Of a DNA stretch of 27,369 nucleotides, positions 13,917 to 21,573 are shown piece after piece (positions within the stretch are counted from its first letter, which is position 1; every line of letters begins with the position of its first letter). The position numbers were made by a program, and so were the translations under genes. The stretch is from DATADF01 sp046263155 (GTDB taxonomy: Bacteria; Actinomycetota; CADDZG01; WHSQ01). The stretch is from NCBI GenBank assembly GCA_046263155.1, contig JBHELF010000115.1, positions 1 through 27,369 on the forward strand. Reading direction: 5' to 3'. The notes under the pieces are model-generated. The model did not search any database. It saw only the letters and a program-made list of their open reading frames with translations, and was not told the DNA's origin.

Positions 13917-16232
13917 ATGGCTAGGTCACGAATGGGGGCCTTGCTTGTCGATGCCGGTGTCCTGACCCTCGACCAGCTCAAGGCTGCTTCAGACAAACTA
14001 AGGAAAGGCTCGAACCGCAGCAGTTTGATTGCGGTGATAGCCGAATCCGGTTACGCAACCGAAGAGCAAATCGCGCGCGCCTTCGCGCAGCAGCTAAACC
14101 TTCCTTATGTCGAGCTGGGGACCGCGGTTGCCGATCCCGACCTGATCCAGTCCGTGCCCCGACAGATTGCGTTGCGGCATCAGCTGGTACCCATAGGCCG
14201 TATCCAGAATGGCATCGTGATCGCGATGGCCGATCCCACCAACGTTCTCGCCATCGACGATGTGCGCACCGCCTCGGATGTCGGGAAGGTCAATCTGGCA
14301 GTGGCCACCGTTAGCGGGATCAAGGACGCAGTCGATCGTCTCTATTCGGTCGACGTCGTCGCCAACGACATGTTGTCCCGTCTCGGCGTGGCCTCGGAGA
14401 TAGATGTCGAGAGCGAAGAAAAGCCCGTGGACTCTGATGAGCTGACCGCGTTAGAGAGCGCGGCTCACATGGGTCCCATCGTCAGGTTGGTGAACGCGAT
14501 CCTCGCGGACTCGGTTCGCTCTCGGGCGACAGACATCCATATAGAGCCGCAGCCCGCCGAGCTCAAGGTTCGCTATCGCGTCGACGGTCTTCTGCGTGAG
14601 GTGATGACGCTCCCGAAGAACGTTCAGGCTCTGGTGGTATCACGGTTGAAGATCCTTTCTACTCTGGATATCTCCGAGCGCAGGAAGCCTCAGGACGGCC
14701 GCTCTCGCTTTCTCGTGGAGGGCAACAACATCGACGCGCGCGTGTCGACGATTCCGACCATGGCGGGCGAGAAAGTTGTCATCCGATTGCTGCCGAAGGA
14801 TCAGGAAGCCAAGGAGATGAGCGGCCTTGGCCTCGAGGAGTCGGAGATGCGAATCCTCAAGCAGAACCTCGACACCCCACAGGGATTCATCTGTTTTACG
14901 GGCCCAACGGGGAGTGGCAAGACATCGACGATGTATGCGTCGCTCAAGTATCTGCACACGCCAGAAAAGAACATGATCACGCTCGAGGACCCGATCGAGT
15001 ACGAGCTTGTGGGTCTCAATCAGGTACAGATCGACGAGAAAGCGGGGATCACCTTCGCACGTGGGCTGCGCAGCATTCTGCGCCAAGACCCCGACGTGAT
15101 CATGGTGGGAGAGATCCGCGACCTCGAGACCGCCCAGATCGTGATGCAGGCGTCCCTCACCGGTCACCTCGTGCTCTCAAGCTTGCACACGAACGATGCC
15201 CCCTCGGCCGTAACCCGCCTGGTGGACATCGGGGTGGAGCCGTTTCTCATCGCCTCGGCGCTGTCTCTCGTCGTCGCACAGCGCCTCGTCAGGGTGGTGT
15301 GCACGCATTGCGCCGAGGTATCCGAGCCTTCAGATCGGACGCTCATGCTGCTCGAGCTGAGCCCGGCGGACCTGGCCGACGCGAAGTTGGTCAGGGGAGC
15401 CGGATGCGATCGCTGTAACTACACGGGGTACCGGGGACGGACGGGGATCTACGAGATCCTTCCGATCACAGGCCCCATCCGGCAGCAGATCGGCGCCCAG
15501 GTCTCCGAGAGCGCGATCGCGCAGATGGCCCGCAACGCCGGCGTCAAAGGGTTGCGCGAGATGGGTCTGCGCAAGGCCGTCGCGGGGATCACCACCCTCG
15601 ACGAGGTGCTTCGGGTGACGTTCACAGAGCGCGAGGAGCTACCCCGCTGTCCGAGCTGCCGTCATCAGGTGAACTATTCGTTCGTTATCTGTCCTTATTG
15701 CCAAACCGAGCTGCTGAGCAATATGTGTCCCTCCTGCCACCGCGAGGTGCACGCGGACTGGCAGGCATGCCCCTACTGTCGAACCGACCTCCCGACGCAC
15801 GAGGCGGGCGGCGAGAAGAGGGACGGACGACTGCGGGTCCTCACCATCGACGACGACGCGTCGGTCAGAGGGGCGATCAGAACCCTGCGCGCCGACATCT
15901 ATGAGGTGATCGCGGCGGCGACCGCGGAGGAGGGTCTCCGTCGCGCCACGCTCGAGCGGCCCGACCTCATCTTGTTGGATCTGGGGCTTTCGGATCTGCA
16001 GGCCAACGAGGCCATCTCGCGGCTTAGGGAACACACTTCGACTAGTTTGATTCCCCTGATCCTGATCGGCGACCCGGATCGGACCCGTGCGACGCCCGGC
16101 CTAATGCGCGAGGGCGTGGACGAATACCTGTCGAAGCCGGTCGACATCGAGGCCCTGAAGGCCACCGTCTCACAGACGCTGGACCGCAGCCTCAAAGGCG
16201 TGCACGGAGGGACGGCCCCCATAGCCGGCTGA
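13917..16232 (+). CDS. PilB/GspE-family ATPase with double zinc ribbon and receiver domain
   Basis: This 771-residue protein has four parts. Residues 1-150 match the N-terminal GspE/MshEN domain (GALLVDAGVLTLDQL, then YVELG). Residues 180-570 are the secretion ATPase: the DIHIEP box near 206-211, Walker A GPTGSGKT (329-336), the Asp box, Walker B DPDVIMVGEIRD (391-402), the His box GHLVLSSLHTND, and the zinc pair C462/C465 with C497/C500. Residues 578-621 are a double zinc ribbon with four CxxC pairs (578/581, 592/595, 604/607, 618/621). Residues 638-757 are a response-regulator receiver: acidic D645/D646, phospho-acceptor D688 in LILLDLGLSD, and Lys740 in SKP. The usual switch Thr is Gly718 in LILIGD. 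PilB powers pilus extension from the cytoplasmic face. A fused receiver suggests direct control by phosphorylation. No pilin, pilC or pilT is in the window. Confidence 0.88.
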   Translation: MARSRMGALLVDAGVLTLDQLKAASDKLRKGSNRSSLIAVIAESGYATEEQIARAFAQQLNLPYVELGTAVADPDLIQSVPRQIALRHQLVPIGRIQNGIVIAMADPTNVLAIDDVRTASDVGKVNLAVATVSGIKDAVDRLYSVDVVANDMLSRLGVASEIDVESEEKPVDSDELTALESAAHMGPIVRLVNAILADSVRSRATDIHIEPQPAELKVRYRVDGLLREVMTLPKNVQALVVSRLKILSTLDISERRKPQDGRSRFLVEGNNIDARVSTIPTMAGEKVVIRLLPKDQEAKEMSGLGLEESEMRILKQNLDTPQGFICFTGPTGSGKTSTMYASLKYLHTPEKNMITLEDPIEYELVGLNQVQIDEKAGITFARGLRSILRQDPDVIMVGEIRDLETAQIVMQASLTGHLVLSSLHTNDAPSAVTRLVDIGVEPFLIASALSLVVAQRLVRVVCTHCAEVSEPSDRTLMLLELSPADLADAKLVRGAGCDRCNYTGYRGRTGIYEILPITGPIRQQIGAQVSESAIAQMARNAGVKGLREMGLRKAVAGITTLDEVLRVTFTEREELPRCPSCRHQVNYSFVICPYCQTELLSNMCPSCHREVHADWQACPYCRTDLPTHEAGGEKRDGRLRVLTIDDDASVRGAIRTLRADIYEVIAAATAEEGLRRATLERPDLILLDLGLSDLQANEAISRLREHTSTSLIPLILIGDPDRTRATPGLMREGVDEYLSKPVDIEALKATVSQTLDRSLKGVHGGTAPIAG

Positions 16233-16404
16233 TCCTCGATCTGACGCGCCCGGCCCGGTGGGTGCCATAACTAAAAACAACTAGTCCTTCCCGGTCTCGA
16301 AATGAGCCCTTTTCGCCATGTTCTCGGGCTCGCGCGCGTTCGACTCTTTCAACGGAAGCAATCGGGCTTTCCTGAGAAATCGACCAGATCGGGGGAAACA
16401 CGAA

Positions 16405-18801
16405 ATGTCCAGCAAACGCAAGTTCTTCGCAGCCGCGCTTCTCGTCGCGACCGGGGCCGCCCTGGTGGCGCCGATGGCCGTTGCCGGCTCCGCACCCGCA
16501 CGAGGCAAAGGAGAGGCGAGCTCCACGTTTCGCGCCTTCGAAATAGCGCTTACACACGTTCCGCAGATCGGCGACGTCTCGGCGTCGGTCGGGGTCGTGC
16601 ACCTCGATGCCTCCACCCTGAGCGCGCCGGTGGCGAGCGTCGTGATCGAGGCCATCCGTTCGGGCGGTCAAAGCGCGGGAACCTTCTCGGCATCCTCGAA
16701 CGATGCCGAATCCTCGCAATCGGTCACCGTTCCTTTTGACGGACCTCTTACCTCAGGCGAGATTTCGATCGCGGAGCTTCTCGCAATGGCCGACACCGAT
16801 TCCGCTACCGCGGCTCTGGGGGCCCTTCAGAGCGAGCTTGGGCTCGGCCCTCTCGGCATGTCGGCGAGCAGCCCGCGTCAGGGGATCGAGTCGATCGCCG
16901 ATCCGTTCGGGTCGGTCAGCTCTTCAGGATTCTCGGTCGGACCTTTCGCCCTCACAGTGGGAGATCTACTTCCGCCCGACCTCTTGGAGGCCCTTCCCCT
17001 GAGCGTCGTCTGGGATCTGGCGAAGAATCTGCCGGTCGACGCGGCCCAGCAGCTGCGCTCCACGATCCGGACTCTCCGGGATCTCGCCGACTCGATCGAG
17101 GCAATCGAGACCGTGAACGCTCAGCTGGACGCGGCTGAGGCGCAGCTCGACAGCATTGCGGCGGGCAGTCCTGCCCTCGACGACGCTCTCGAGGCAGTCG
17201 ATGCCTCGGAGGCAGCCGTCGGCCCGGCGGTCGCAAGCGTGGACGCGGCGGAGGCTCAGATGTCCATTGCACAGGCTGAGGTCGATGCCCGTCAAGCCGA
17301 AGTGGATGGATTGGTCGAGCAGCGAGACTCACTGGATCAGCAACTCGCGGCCTGCACCGTGCCTGCCGTCTGCACGAATCTTCAAAGCCAGATCGATGGT
17401 GTCGACGCCCAGATGGCGACCGCAGAGGTGGAGCTGGCCGGCGCCCAGACCGAACTGGAGTCCGCTCAGGCTGCTCTTGCCGACGCGGATGCTCAGCTGC
17501 AGGCTGCCGAGGAGGTCCTTGCCGAGGCGATCGCCGCCCTGGAGGCACTGCTGGACGAGACGAGCGCCCAACTCGTGGATCTCGTCGATGAGCTCCAAGC
17601 GGAACTCGATGAGTTGCTCTCCACACTCGACGAGCTGCTGGCGTCCATCCCCAATCTTTCGGATCTGATCTCCGATGTCGTATTCGAAATCGCCGGCACT
17701 CCATTGTTTGAGATCGGAAAGATCGAGGTGAGGTCGTTTGCTCAGTCCGACGCGGTCGATGGCGCAAGCGACGTGGGTTGCAAGATCACCGGCGCTCGCG
17801 TGCTCGGTGAGGCATTGCCGGGGACAAGCTGCGACGCAGTCAAGCAGGCGTGGAGCGACGTCGAATCTGCAATCTCCGGAGTCCTCGATTCACTGCCCGT
17901 GTCGAATTTGCCGCAGATCTCGGTTGAGGGATTGCACACGTATGCCCTGGCTTCGGATGGGCCGGACGCCCAAGGATTCAATTCCTCCTCGGCCGGGCTC
18001 AGCGCGCTGCGTCTTGCCGTTCCTTCGGTCGCACTGATCGATGTCACCGATCAGCTCGTTGCGAACGTGACGGCGGAGGTTGAGGCGCTTCTGGGGACGG
18101 ACATCCCGGACGCGGAGCTGGCTTCGATCCTGGACCAAGTCACGGCACAACTGGGCGCGCTGCCGGTCGGCGACGCGCTGTCGGGCCTGCGTACCGTGGG
18201 CGTCCAAGCTGCAATGGCGGAGGTGGCCAACCACTCGCGGTTCCGGGCCAACAAGGCTTCCGTCGCTCCCGTTCCCAACCCCCACACCCCTCCAACGCCC
18301 GGCGACCCGAACAGTCCTCAGCCGCACGCGCCGATGCCCTTCACCGGCCACGAGGTCACCTACTGGGCCGTCATGGCGAGCGTTCTTCTGACCGTGGGCG
18401 CCATGGTGTGGCACGCGGGCCGGCGGTGGGAGAGCACGATGGAGATGACGCCGACTCGAGTCGCGCGGCCCGCCTCGGCGCCGGTGAGCGCGGCTGCGAC
18501 GAGCGCGGCGCAAGCCGGCCCAATCGCTGCTGCCGTCACCGGTACGAAGGCGACCCGTAAGTCGCCGACCAAGAAGCCGAGCGTACGAGCACATGCGTCT
18601 GCCGCGACCCAGAGGCCGCGCGCAGCCCGCACCGTAGCCAGCAAGCCGAAGCCAAAGTCCCCCAAGGCCAAGTCCGCGACGAAGCGCGTCGGTACGGCCC
18701 AAGCCGCCGCGAGCACACCCAAGAAGCCGAGCGCCAGGCGAATCGTCGTCCGCAAGACGACCGTCCGTAGGCCGGCGCCGAGAAAGGCCTCCGCGCGCTA
18801 G
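16405..18801 (+). CDS. Exported coiled-coil protein with LPXTG-like motif, one TM and H1-like basic tail
   Basis: I do not recognise a named family. From the ATG at 16405 (GGGGGA upstream) the protein has 798 residues. Residues 1-27 are a signal peptide ending AVA. Residues 40-200 are Ser/Ala-rich, probably beta. Residues 210-410 are a long coiled coil with Ala-Glu-Gln heptads, broken near 317-323 by CTVPAVC, which looks like a disulfide-pinned helical hairpin. Residues 425-610 form a second folded part with C459 and C476. A Pro-rich spacer (625-643) leads to MPFTG (644-648), a membrane helix at about 652-668, then RRW. Instead of ending there, 125 further residues follow, rich in Lys, Arg, Pro and Ala with SPK/TPKK repeats, like histone H1 tails; by topology this tail is cytoplasmic. 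It follows the pilus ATPase gene by 172 bases. Function unknown; an envelope-to-nucleoid tether is my inference. Confidence 0.8.
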   Translation: MSSKRKFFAAALLVATGAALVAPMAVAGSAPARGKGEASSTFRAFEIALTHVPQIGDVSASVGVVHLDASTLSAPVASVVIEAIRSGGQSAGTFSASSNDAESSQSVTVPFDGPLTSGEISIAELLAMADTDSATAALGALQSELGLGPLGMSASSPRQGIESIADPFGSVSSSGFSVGPFALTVGDLLPPDLLEALPLSVVWDLAKNLPVDAAQQLRSTIRTLRDLADSIEAIETVNAQLDAAEAQLDSIAAGSPALDDALEAVDASEAAVGPAVASVDAAEAQMSIAQAEVDARQAEVDGLVEQRDSLDQQLAACTVPAVCTNLQSQIDGVDAQMATAEVELAGAQTELESAQAALADADAQLQAAEEVLAEAIAALEALLDETSAQLVDLVDELQAELDELLSTLDELLASIPNLSDLISDVVFEIAGTPLFEIGKIEVRSFAQSDAVDGASDVGCKITGARVLGEALPGTSCDAVKQAWSDVESAISGVLDSLPVSNLPQISVEGLHTYALASDGPDAQGFNSSSAGLSALRLAVPSVALIDVTDQLVANVTAEVEALLGTDIPDAELASILDQVTAQLGALPVGDALSGLRTVGVQAAMAEVANHSRFRANKASVAPVPNPHTPPTPGDPNSPQPHAPMPFTGHEVTYWAVMASVLLTVGAMVWHAGRRWESTMEMTPTRVARPASAPVSAAATSAAQAGPIAAAVTGTKATRKSPTKKPSVRAHASAATQRPRAARTVASKPKPKSPKAKSATKRVGTAQAAASTPKKPSARRIVVRKTTVRRPAPRKASAR

Positions 18802-18821
18802 CACAAACAGCCGCACCCCCA

Positions 18822-18872
18822 GAGGTCCCCGGACAGGTCCGTCCCCCCTGGCCCCCGGGGACCTCCCTTTTT
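18822..18872 (+). terminator. Rho-independent terminator after the coiled-coil gene
   Basis: An 11-bp perfect stem, GAGGTCCCCGG (18822-18832) with CCGGGGACCTC (18855-18865), with a 22-base C-rich loop and a T5 run at 18868-18872. A second T6 run follows at 18882-18887. It lies 20 bases after the stop codon and separates the coiled-coil gene from bpa. Confidence 0.8.
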
Positions 18873-18973
18873 CTCTCGGGTCTTTTTTCGCTGGTTTTTC
18901 ACTGCGACTCGGTTTTCGCAAGCCACCCGCCCACCCGAAAACCGTTCATCGAGGCGCATGCCGACTCACGTTC

Positions 18974-18979
18974 TAGTCT
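18974..18979 (+). promoter_or_regulatory. Putative -10 element of bpa
   Basis: TAGTCT, seven bases before the ATG at 18987. The seven bases include GGAG, but too close to the ATG for a normal Shine-Dalgarno. Confidence 0.4.
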
Positions 18980-18986
18980 GGAGTCC

Positions 18987-19481
18987 ATGCAAGAGCCGGA
19001 TCAGGCACCTCAGCCCCCGGAAGCACCCACCGCACCCTCTGGTGCGGATGCCGTCGAGCCCGAGGCGATCACCGGTGAGGCCGTTCACCATCCCGCGAAG
19101 GTCATGCGCATCGGCACGATGGTGCGGCAGCTTCTGGAGGAGATTCGCGCCGCGCCTCTTGACCCGGAGAGCCGCGACAGGCTTAAGGAGATTTTCGAAA
19201 CCTCGGTCAGCGAGCTGACCGAGGTGCTATCTCCCGATCTCCGCGACGAGCTCGACCGCCTCAGTTTTGATTTTGAAGACAAGACCGTCCCGTCCGAGGC
19301 GGAGCTGCGAGTCGCGCACGCGCAACTCGTGGGTTGGCTAGAGGGGCTCTTCCACGGCATCCAGGCCATGCTCTTCGCGCAACAGGCCGAGAGCCGCGCT
19401 CGCCTCGAGGAGCTGAGACGTCCCAGCCTGCCGGCCGCCGGCGATCAAGCGCGCGAGCCGGGACAGGGCACCTATCTGTAG
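18987..19481 (+). CDS. bpa: Bacterial proteasome activator Bpa
   Basis: This 164-residue protein matches Bpa (DUF2587; Rv3780 of Mycobacterium tuberculosis). Diagnostic stretches are PAKVMRIGTMVRQLLEEIRA (residues 36-55), the central helices RLKEIFETSVSELTEVL and LRDELDRLSF, and LRVAHAQLVGWLEGLFHGIQ (residues 107-126) with FAQQ after it. Bpa forms a dodecameric ring that docks on the 20S proteasome and lets it degrade unfolded proteins without ATP, independently of the Mpa/Pup pathway. Docking uses the C-terminal GQYL motif. Here the chain ends GQGTYL, keeping the penultimate Tyr and final Leu. The first 35 residues are Pro/Ala-rich and disordered, as in relatives. Its stop codon ends at the base before the stop of the convergent sugar dehydrogenase gene. 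Identification is secure; no proteasome genes are in the window. Confidence 0.95.
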   Translation: MQEPDQAPQPPEAPTAPSGADAVEPEAITGEAVHHPAKVMRIGTMVRQLLEEIRAAPLDPESRDRLKEIFETSVSELTEVLSPDLRDELDRLSFDFEDKTVPSEAELRVAHAQLVGWLEGLFHGIQAMLFAQQAESRARLEELRRPSLPAAGDQAREPGQGTYL

Positions 19482-20585
19482 CTACGAACGAACGATGCGA
19501 ACTATCCGCGTCGGCGTGAGGTAGTAGAGCCACCCACCCGGACCCTTCGAAACATCGGTGATCCCGTCCGAGTCGGAATGAACGATTCGATCCTCGAGGA
19601 CGCGCGTTCCTTTGTTGTTCATGATGAATCGGTGCAGGTTCCCGTTTTCGAAATCGCCCATATACAGCGATCCCGACATGGCCTTTAGTCGACCGCGGTA
19701 CCACCACGTGTCGGTGGGAACGATGATCGAGCTCCAGCGCACCAGCGGACCTTTCGGATGATCTCCGACTCCGTTGGTTCCGCAGTCATATCCCGGCCCC
19801 CACCCGTAGTTACGTCCCGGGCGGATCCGATTCAGCTCGTCGTCGCACTGGGGCCCGTTCTCACTCGAATAGATCCGTGCGGTGCCCGGTTTGTGTGCAA
19901 GCCCGAAGGGGTTCCGGTGTCCATAACTCCACACCGGATTGCGTTCGGCGGCGTTCGAGAAAGGGTTTCCTTCCGGTATCGATCCATCGCCGTTATAGCG
20001 AAGGATCTTTCCGAGCCTGCTGTTCGTATCCTGCGCAAGACCGGCATTGTGAGTTTCCCCGGTGGCGACGAAGAGTTTGCCGCGCACGAACTCGAGTTGA
20101 CCGCCGTTGTGATAGCCGGACGTCGTCGTGATCCCCGTCACGATATGCCGCGGCGATGTGCACCTGTTGCGCTGGACGACGAACCGAGTGACGCGATTCT
20201 CTAGAGGATCTGCATTGGTGTAATAGACGTACAGAAAGTGATTCTCCTTGAAGCGGGGGTCCAGAACGATTCCGAGTGCACCTCGCTCTCCACTTGATTG
20301 AACGTCTAGGTCCACGCACGGCGTCTCCCGCAGGTTGCCGCCCACCGCGACCCGGACGCGGCCCGTGTTCTTTTCGGTGAAGAAGATCTTGGATGTGCCT
20401 TTGACCCACGCCATGTCCACGGGAAAGTCCGCGTTGGCGATGTAGCTATCAGTCGTGGTGCCCGGCGGCAGAGGAACAGGAGCTTGTCGCGCGGCCGCCG
20501 GGGACAGGAGGGCGCCGTCTCCCGCGTCGTGGCCGCCTCCGAAGATGAGAGATCCGGCAAGGATTGCCCCGATCAGCTTCTTCAT
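19482..20585 (-). CDS. PQQ-dependent sugar dehydrogenase family protein (second copy)
   Basis: This exported beta-propeller of 367 residues is a distant paralogue of the protein at 4521-5702. A signal peptide covers about the first 32 residues. Family motifs are DFPVDMAWVKGTSKIFFTEK, SGERGALGIVLDPRF, YHNGGQLEF with candidate catalytic His159, LFVATGETHNAG, YGHRNPFGLAH, and NYGWGPGYDCGTNG. The glycine-rich GDGGG calcium loop of the first copy is here GETHNAG, so cofactor or metal binding may differ. The expected reaction is extracytoplasmic oxidation of a sugar or alcohol with PQQ, uncertain in detail. Both genes converge on a neighbour; this one abuts bpa with no intervening base and no terminator. 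No Shine-Dalgarno is evident before the ATG. Confidence 0.82.
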   Translation of the reverse strand: MKKLIGAILAGSLIFGGGHDAGDGALLSPAAARQAPVPLPPGTTTDSYIANADFPVDMAWVKGTSKIFFTEKNTGRVRVAVGGNLRETPCVDLDVQSSGERGALGIVLDPRFKENHFLYVYYTNADPLENRVTRFVVQRNRCTSPRHIVTGITTTSGYHNGGQLEFVRGKLFVATGETHNAGLAQDTNSRLGKILRYNGDGSIPEGNPFSNAAERNPVWSYGHRNPFGLAHKPGTARIYSSENGPQCDDELNRIRPGRNYGWGPGYDCGTNGVGDHPKGPLVRWSSIIVPTDTWWYRGRLKAMSGSLYMGDFENGNLHRFIMNNKGTRVLEDRIVHSDSDGITDVSKGPGGWLYYLTPTRIVRIVRS

Positions 20586-20671
20586 GGGGGCGAGTTTCGC
20601 AGCTTAGTGAACCTGGAATGCGCTCGTCGGCACGGGCGTTGGCTCTCGTGGGCGCAGATATCATCTTTTCT

Positions 20672-20761
20672 GGAGGTGTGCCCGAGTGGCCGAAGGGAGC
20701 GCACTGCTAATGCGTTAAGGGGGGTTGACCCCCTTCCGGGGTTCAAATCCCCGCGCCTCCG
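20672..20761 (+). tRNA. tRNA-Ser (anticodon GCT)
   Basis: This is a 90-base class II tRNA. The acceptor GGAGGTG pairs with CGCCTCC (one G-T pair). The anticodon arm is GCGCA-CTGCTAA-TGCGT. A long variable arm (AGGGGGGTTGACCCCCTT) and the T arm GGGGTTCAAATCCCC follow. The discriminator is G. CCA is not encoded. It reads AGC and AGT codons. TATCAT at 20659-20664 may be its -10 box. Confidence 0.95.
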
Positions 20762-20783
20762 CAGGTAGCCTTACTTCTCGTTT

Positions 20784-20857
20784 GCGCCCGTAGCTCAGTG
20801 GATTAGAGCGTCCGGCTACGGACCGGAAGGTCGGGGGTTCGAATCCCTCCGGGCGTA
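20784..20857 (+). tRNA. tRNA-Arg (anticodon ACG)
   Basis: This is a 74-base tRNA. The acceptor GCGCCCG pairs with CGGGCGT, with a terminal G-T pair. The anticodon arm is TCCGG-CTACGGA-CCGGA. The T arm is GGGGGTTCGAATCCCTC. The discriminator is A. CCA is not encoded. A34 of this anticodon is the substrate of TadA, whose gene lies 0.7 kb downstream. It sits 22 bases after tRNA-Ser(GCT) and is probably co-transcribed. Confidence 0.95.
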
Positions 20858-20893
20858 CGAGGGCTTTTACCTTCTCTTGTGGTTCCGCTCCCG

Positions 20894-20899
20894 TACCCT
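20894..20899 (+). promoter_or_regulatory. Putative -10 element of leaderless PGPGW gene
   Basis: TACCCT, six bases before the GTG at 20906. It supports that start over an in-frame GTG at 20879. Confidence 0.35.
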
Positions 20900-20905
20900 T
20901 CTGGC

Positions 20906-21550
20906 GTGATCGGAAAGCTCGCGGAGCTGCGGCGGCGCCAGATCGTGTCCCACGCCCAGCCCTACCTGGACGACGACGACGATGTGCGCCATTGGGCCCG
21001 GGCGAGGAAGCCCTCCTCGCGCCATGAGGGTTTCGCCTACCTCACAGACCGGTTGTACGTCGTGCACTGGCGCGGGCGAGACGACGGGCACGAGTCGATT
21101 CCCTGGGACGAGATCACCTCCTGGGACGTGAGCTACGAGGAGCGCGGCGGGCCTGTTATTCGCGTGCACACGAAGGATCGGGAGTTCACCGCTCAGATCG
21201 CCGTTCGCACGACCCGGATGGCCGAGACGGCCGCCGAGTTCCTAACCGAATTCTCTAAGCGCGCTCCCCAGCAGATCCCGGAAGTCAGATCGATTTACGA
21301 GGTCGCCCTGACTCCTCGGTCCGTGCGTGACAAGACCTTGCGCGTCCTCGTCACTGTTCTCGGGGGACTTGTCATGTTCGTTGGCTTGATCATCACGCCG
21401 TTGCCGGGCCCATGGTCGTTTCCCATCGTCCTGATCGGATTAGCGATCCTCGCCTCGGAGTACGACTGGGCCAAGGATGCCCAGGACTGGCTGAAGTCGA
21501 AGTTCCAACAAGCCAGGCAGAGGCTGCGAGCGCGGCGGGAGATGGACTGA
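20906..21550 (+). CDS. PGPGW-family membrane protein with N-terminal PH-like region
   Basis: This 214-residue protein has a soluble N-terminal half of about 130 residues, containing strands typical of a PH-like barrel (GFAYLTDRLYVVHW, SIPWDEITSWDVSY, VIRVHTKDREFTAQI). A pair of close membrane helices follows, with ITPLPGPWSFPIVLIGLAIL between residues 154 and 173, the hallmark of the actinobacterial PGPGW family (TIGR02611-like). A basic amphipathic tail (KSKFQQARQRLRARRE) ends the chain. The function is unknown. The GTG at 20906 has no Shine-Dalgarno but a TACCCT six bases ahead; the alternative GTG at 20879 adds nine residues. The stop overlaps or touches the start of tadA, so the two are probably one transcript. 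The family call rests mainly on the PLPGPW motif. Confidence 0.75.
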   Translation: MIGKLAELRRRQIVSHAQPYLDDDDDVRHWARARKPSSRHEGFAYLTDRLYVVHWRGRDDGHESIPWDEITSWDVSYEERGGPVIRVHTKDREFTAQIAVRTTRMAETAAEFLTEFSKRAPQQIPEVRSIYEVALTPRSVRDKTLRVLVTVLGGLVMFVGLIITPLPGPWSFPIVLIGLAILASEYDWAKDAQDWLKSKFQQARQRLRARREMD

Positions 21551-21573
21551 ACTCCTCTTCAGACGAAAGCTAC

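Noticed and set aside
16318..16404. Upstream ATG for the coiled-coil protein
   Set aside because: It would put 29 residues before a clear signal peptide; the ATG at 16405 has a GGGGGA ribosome binding site.
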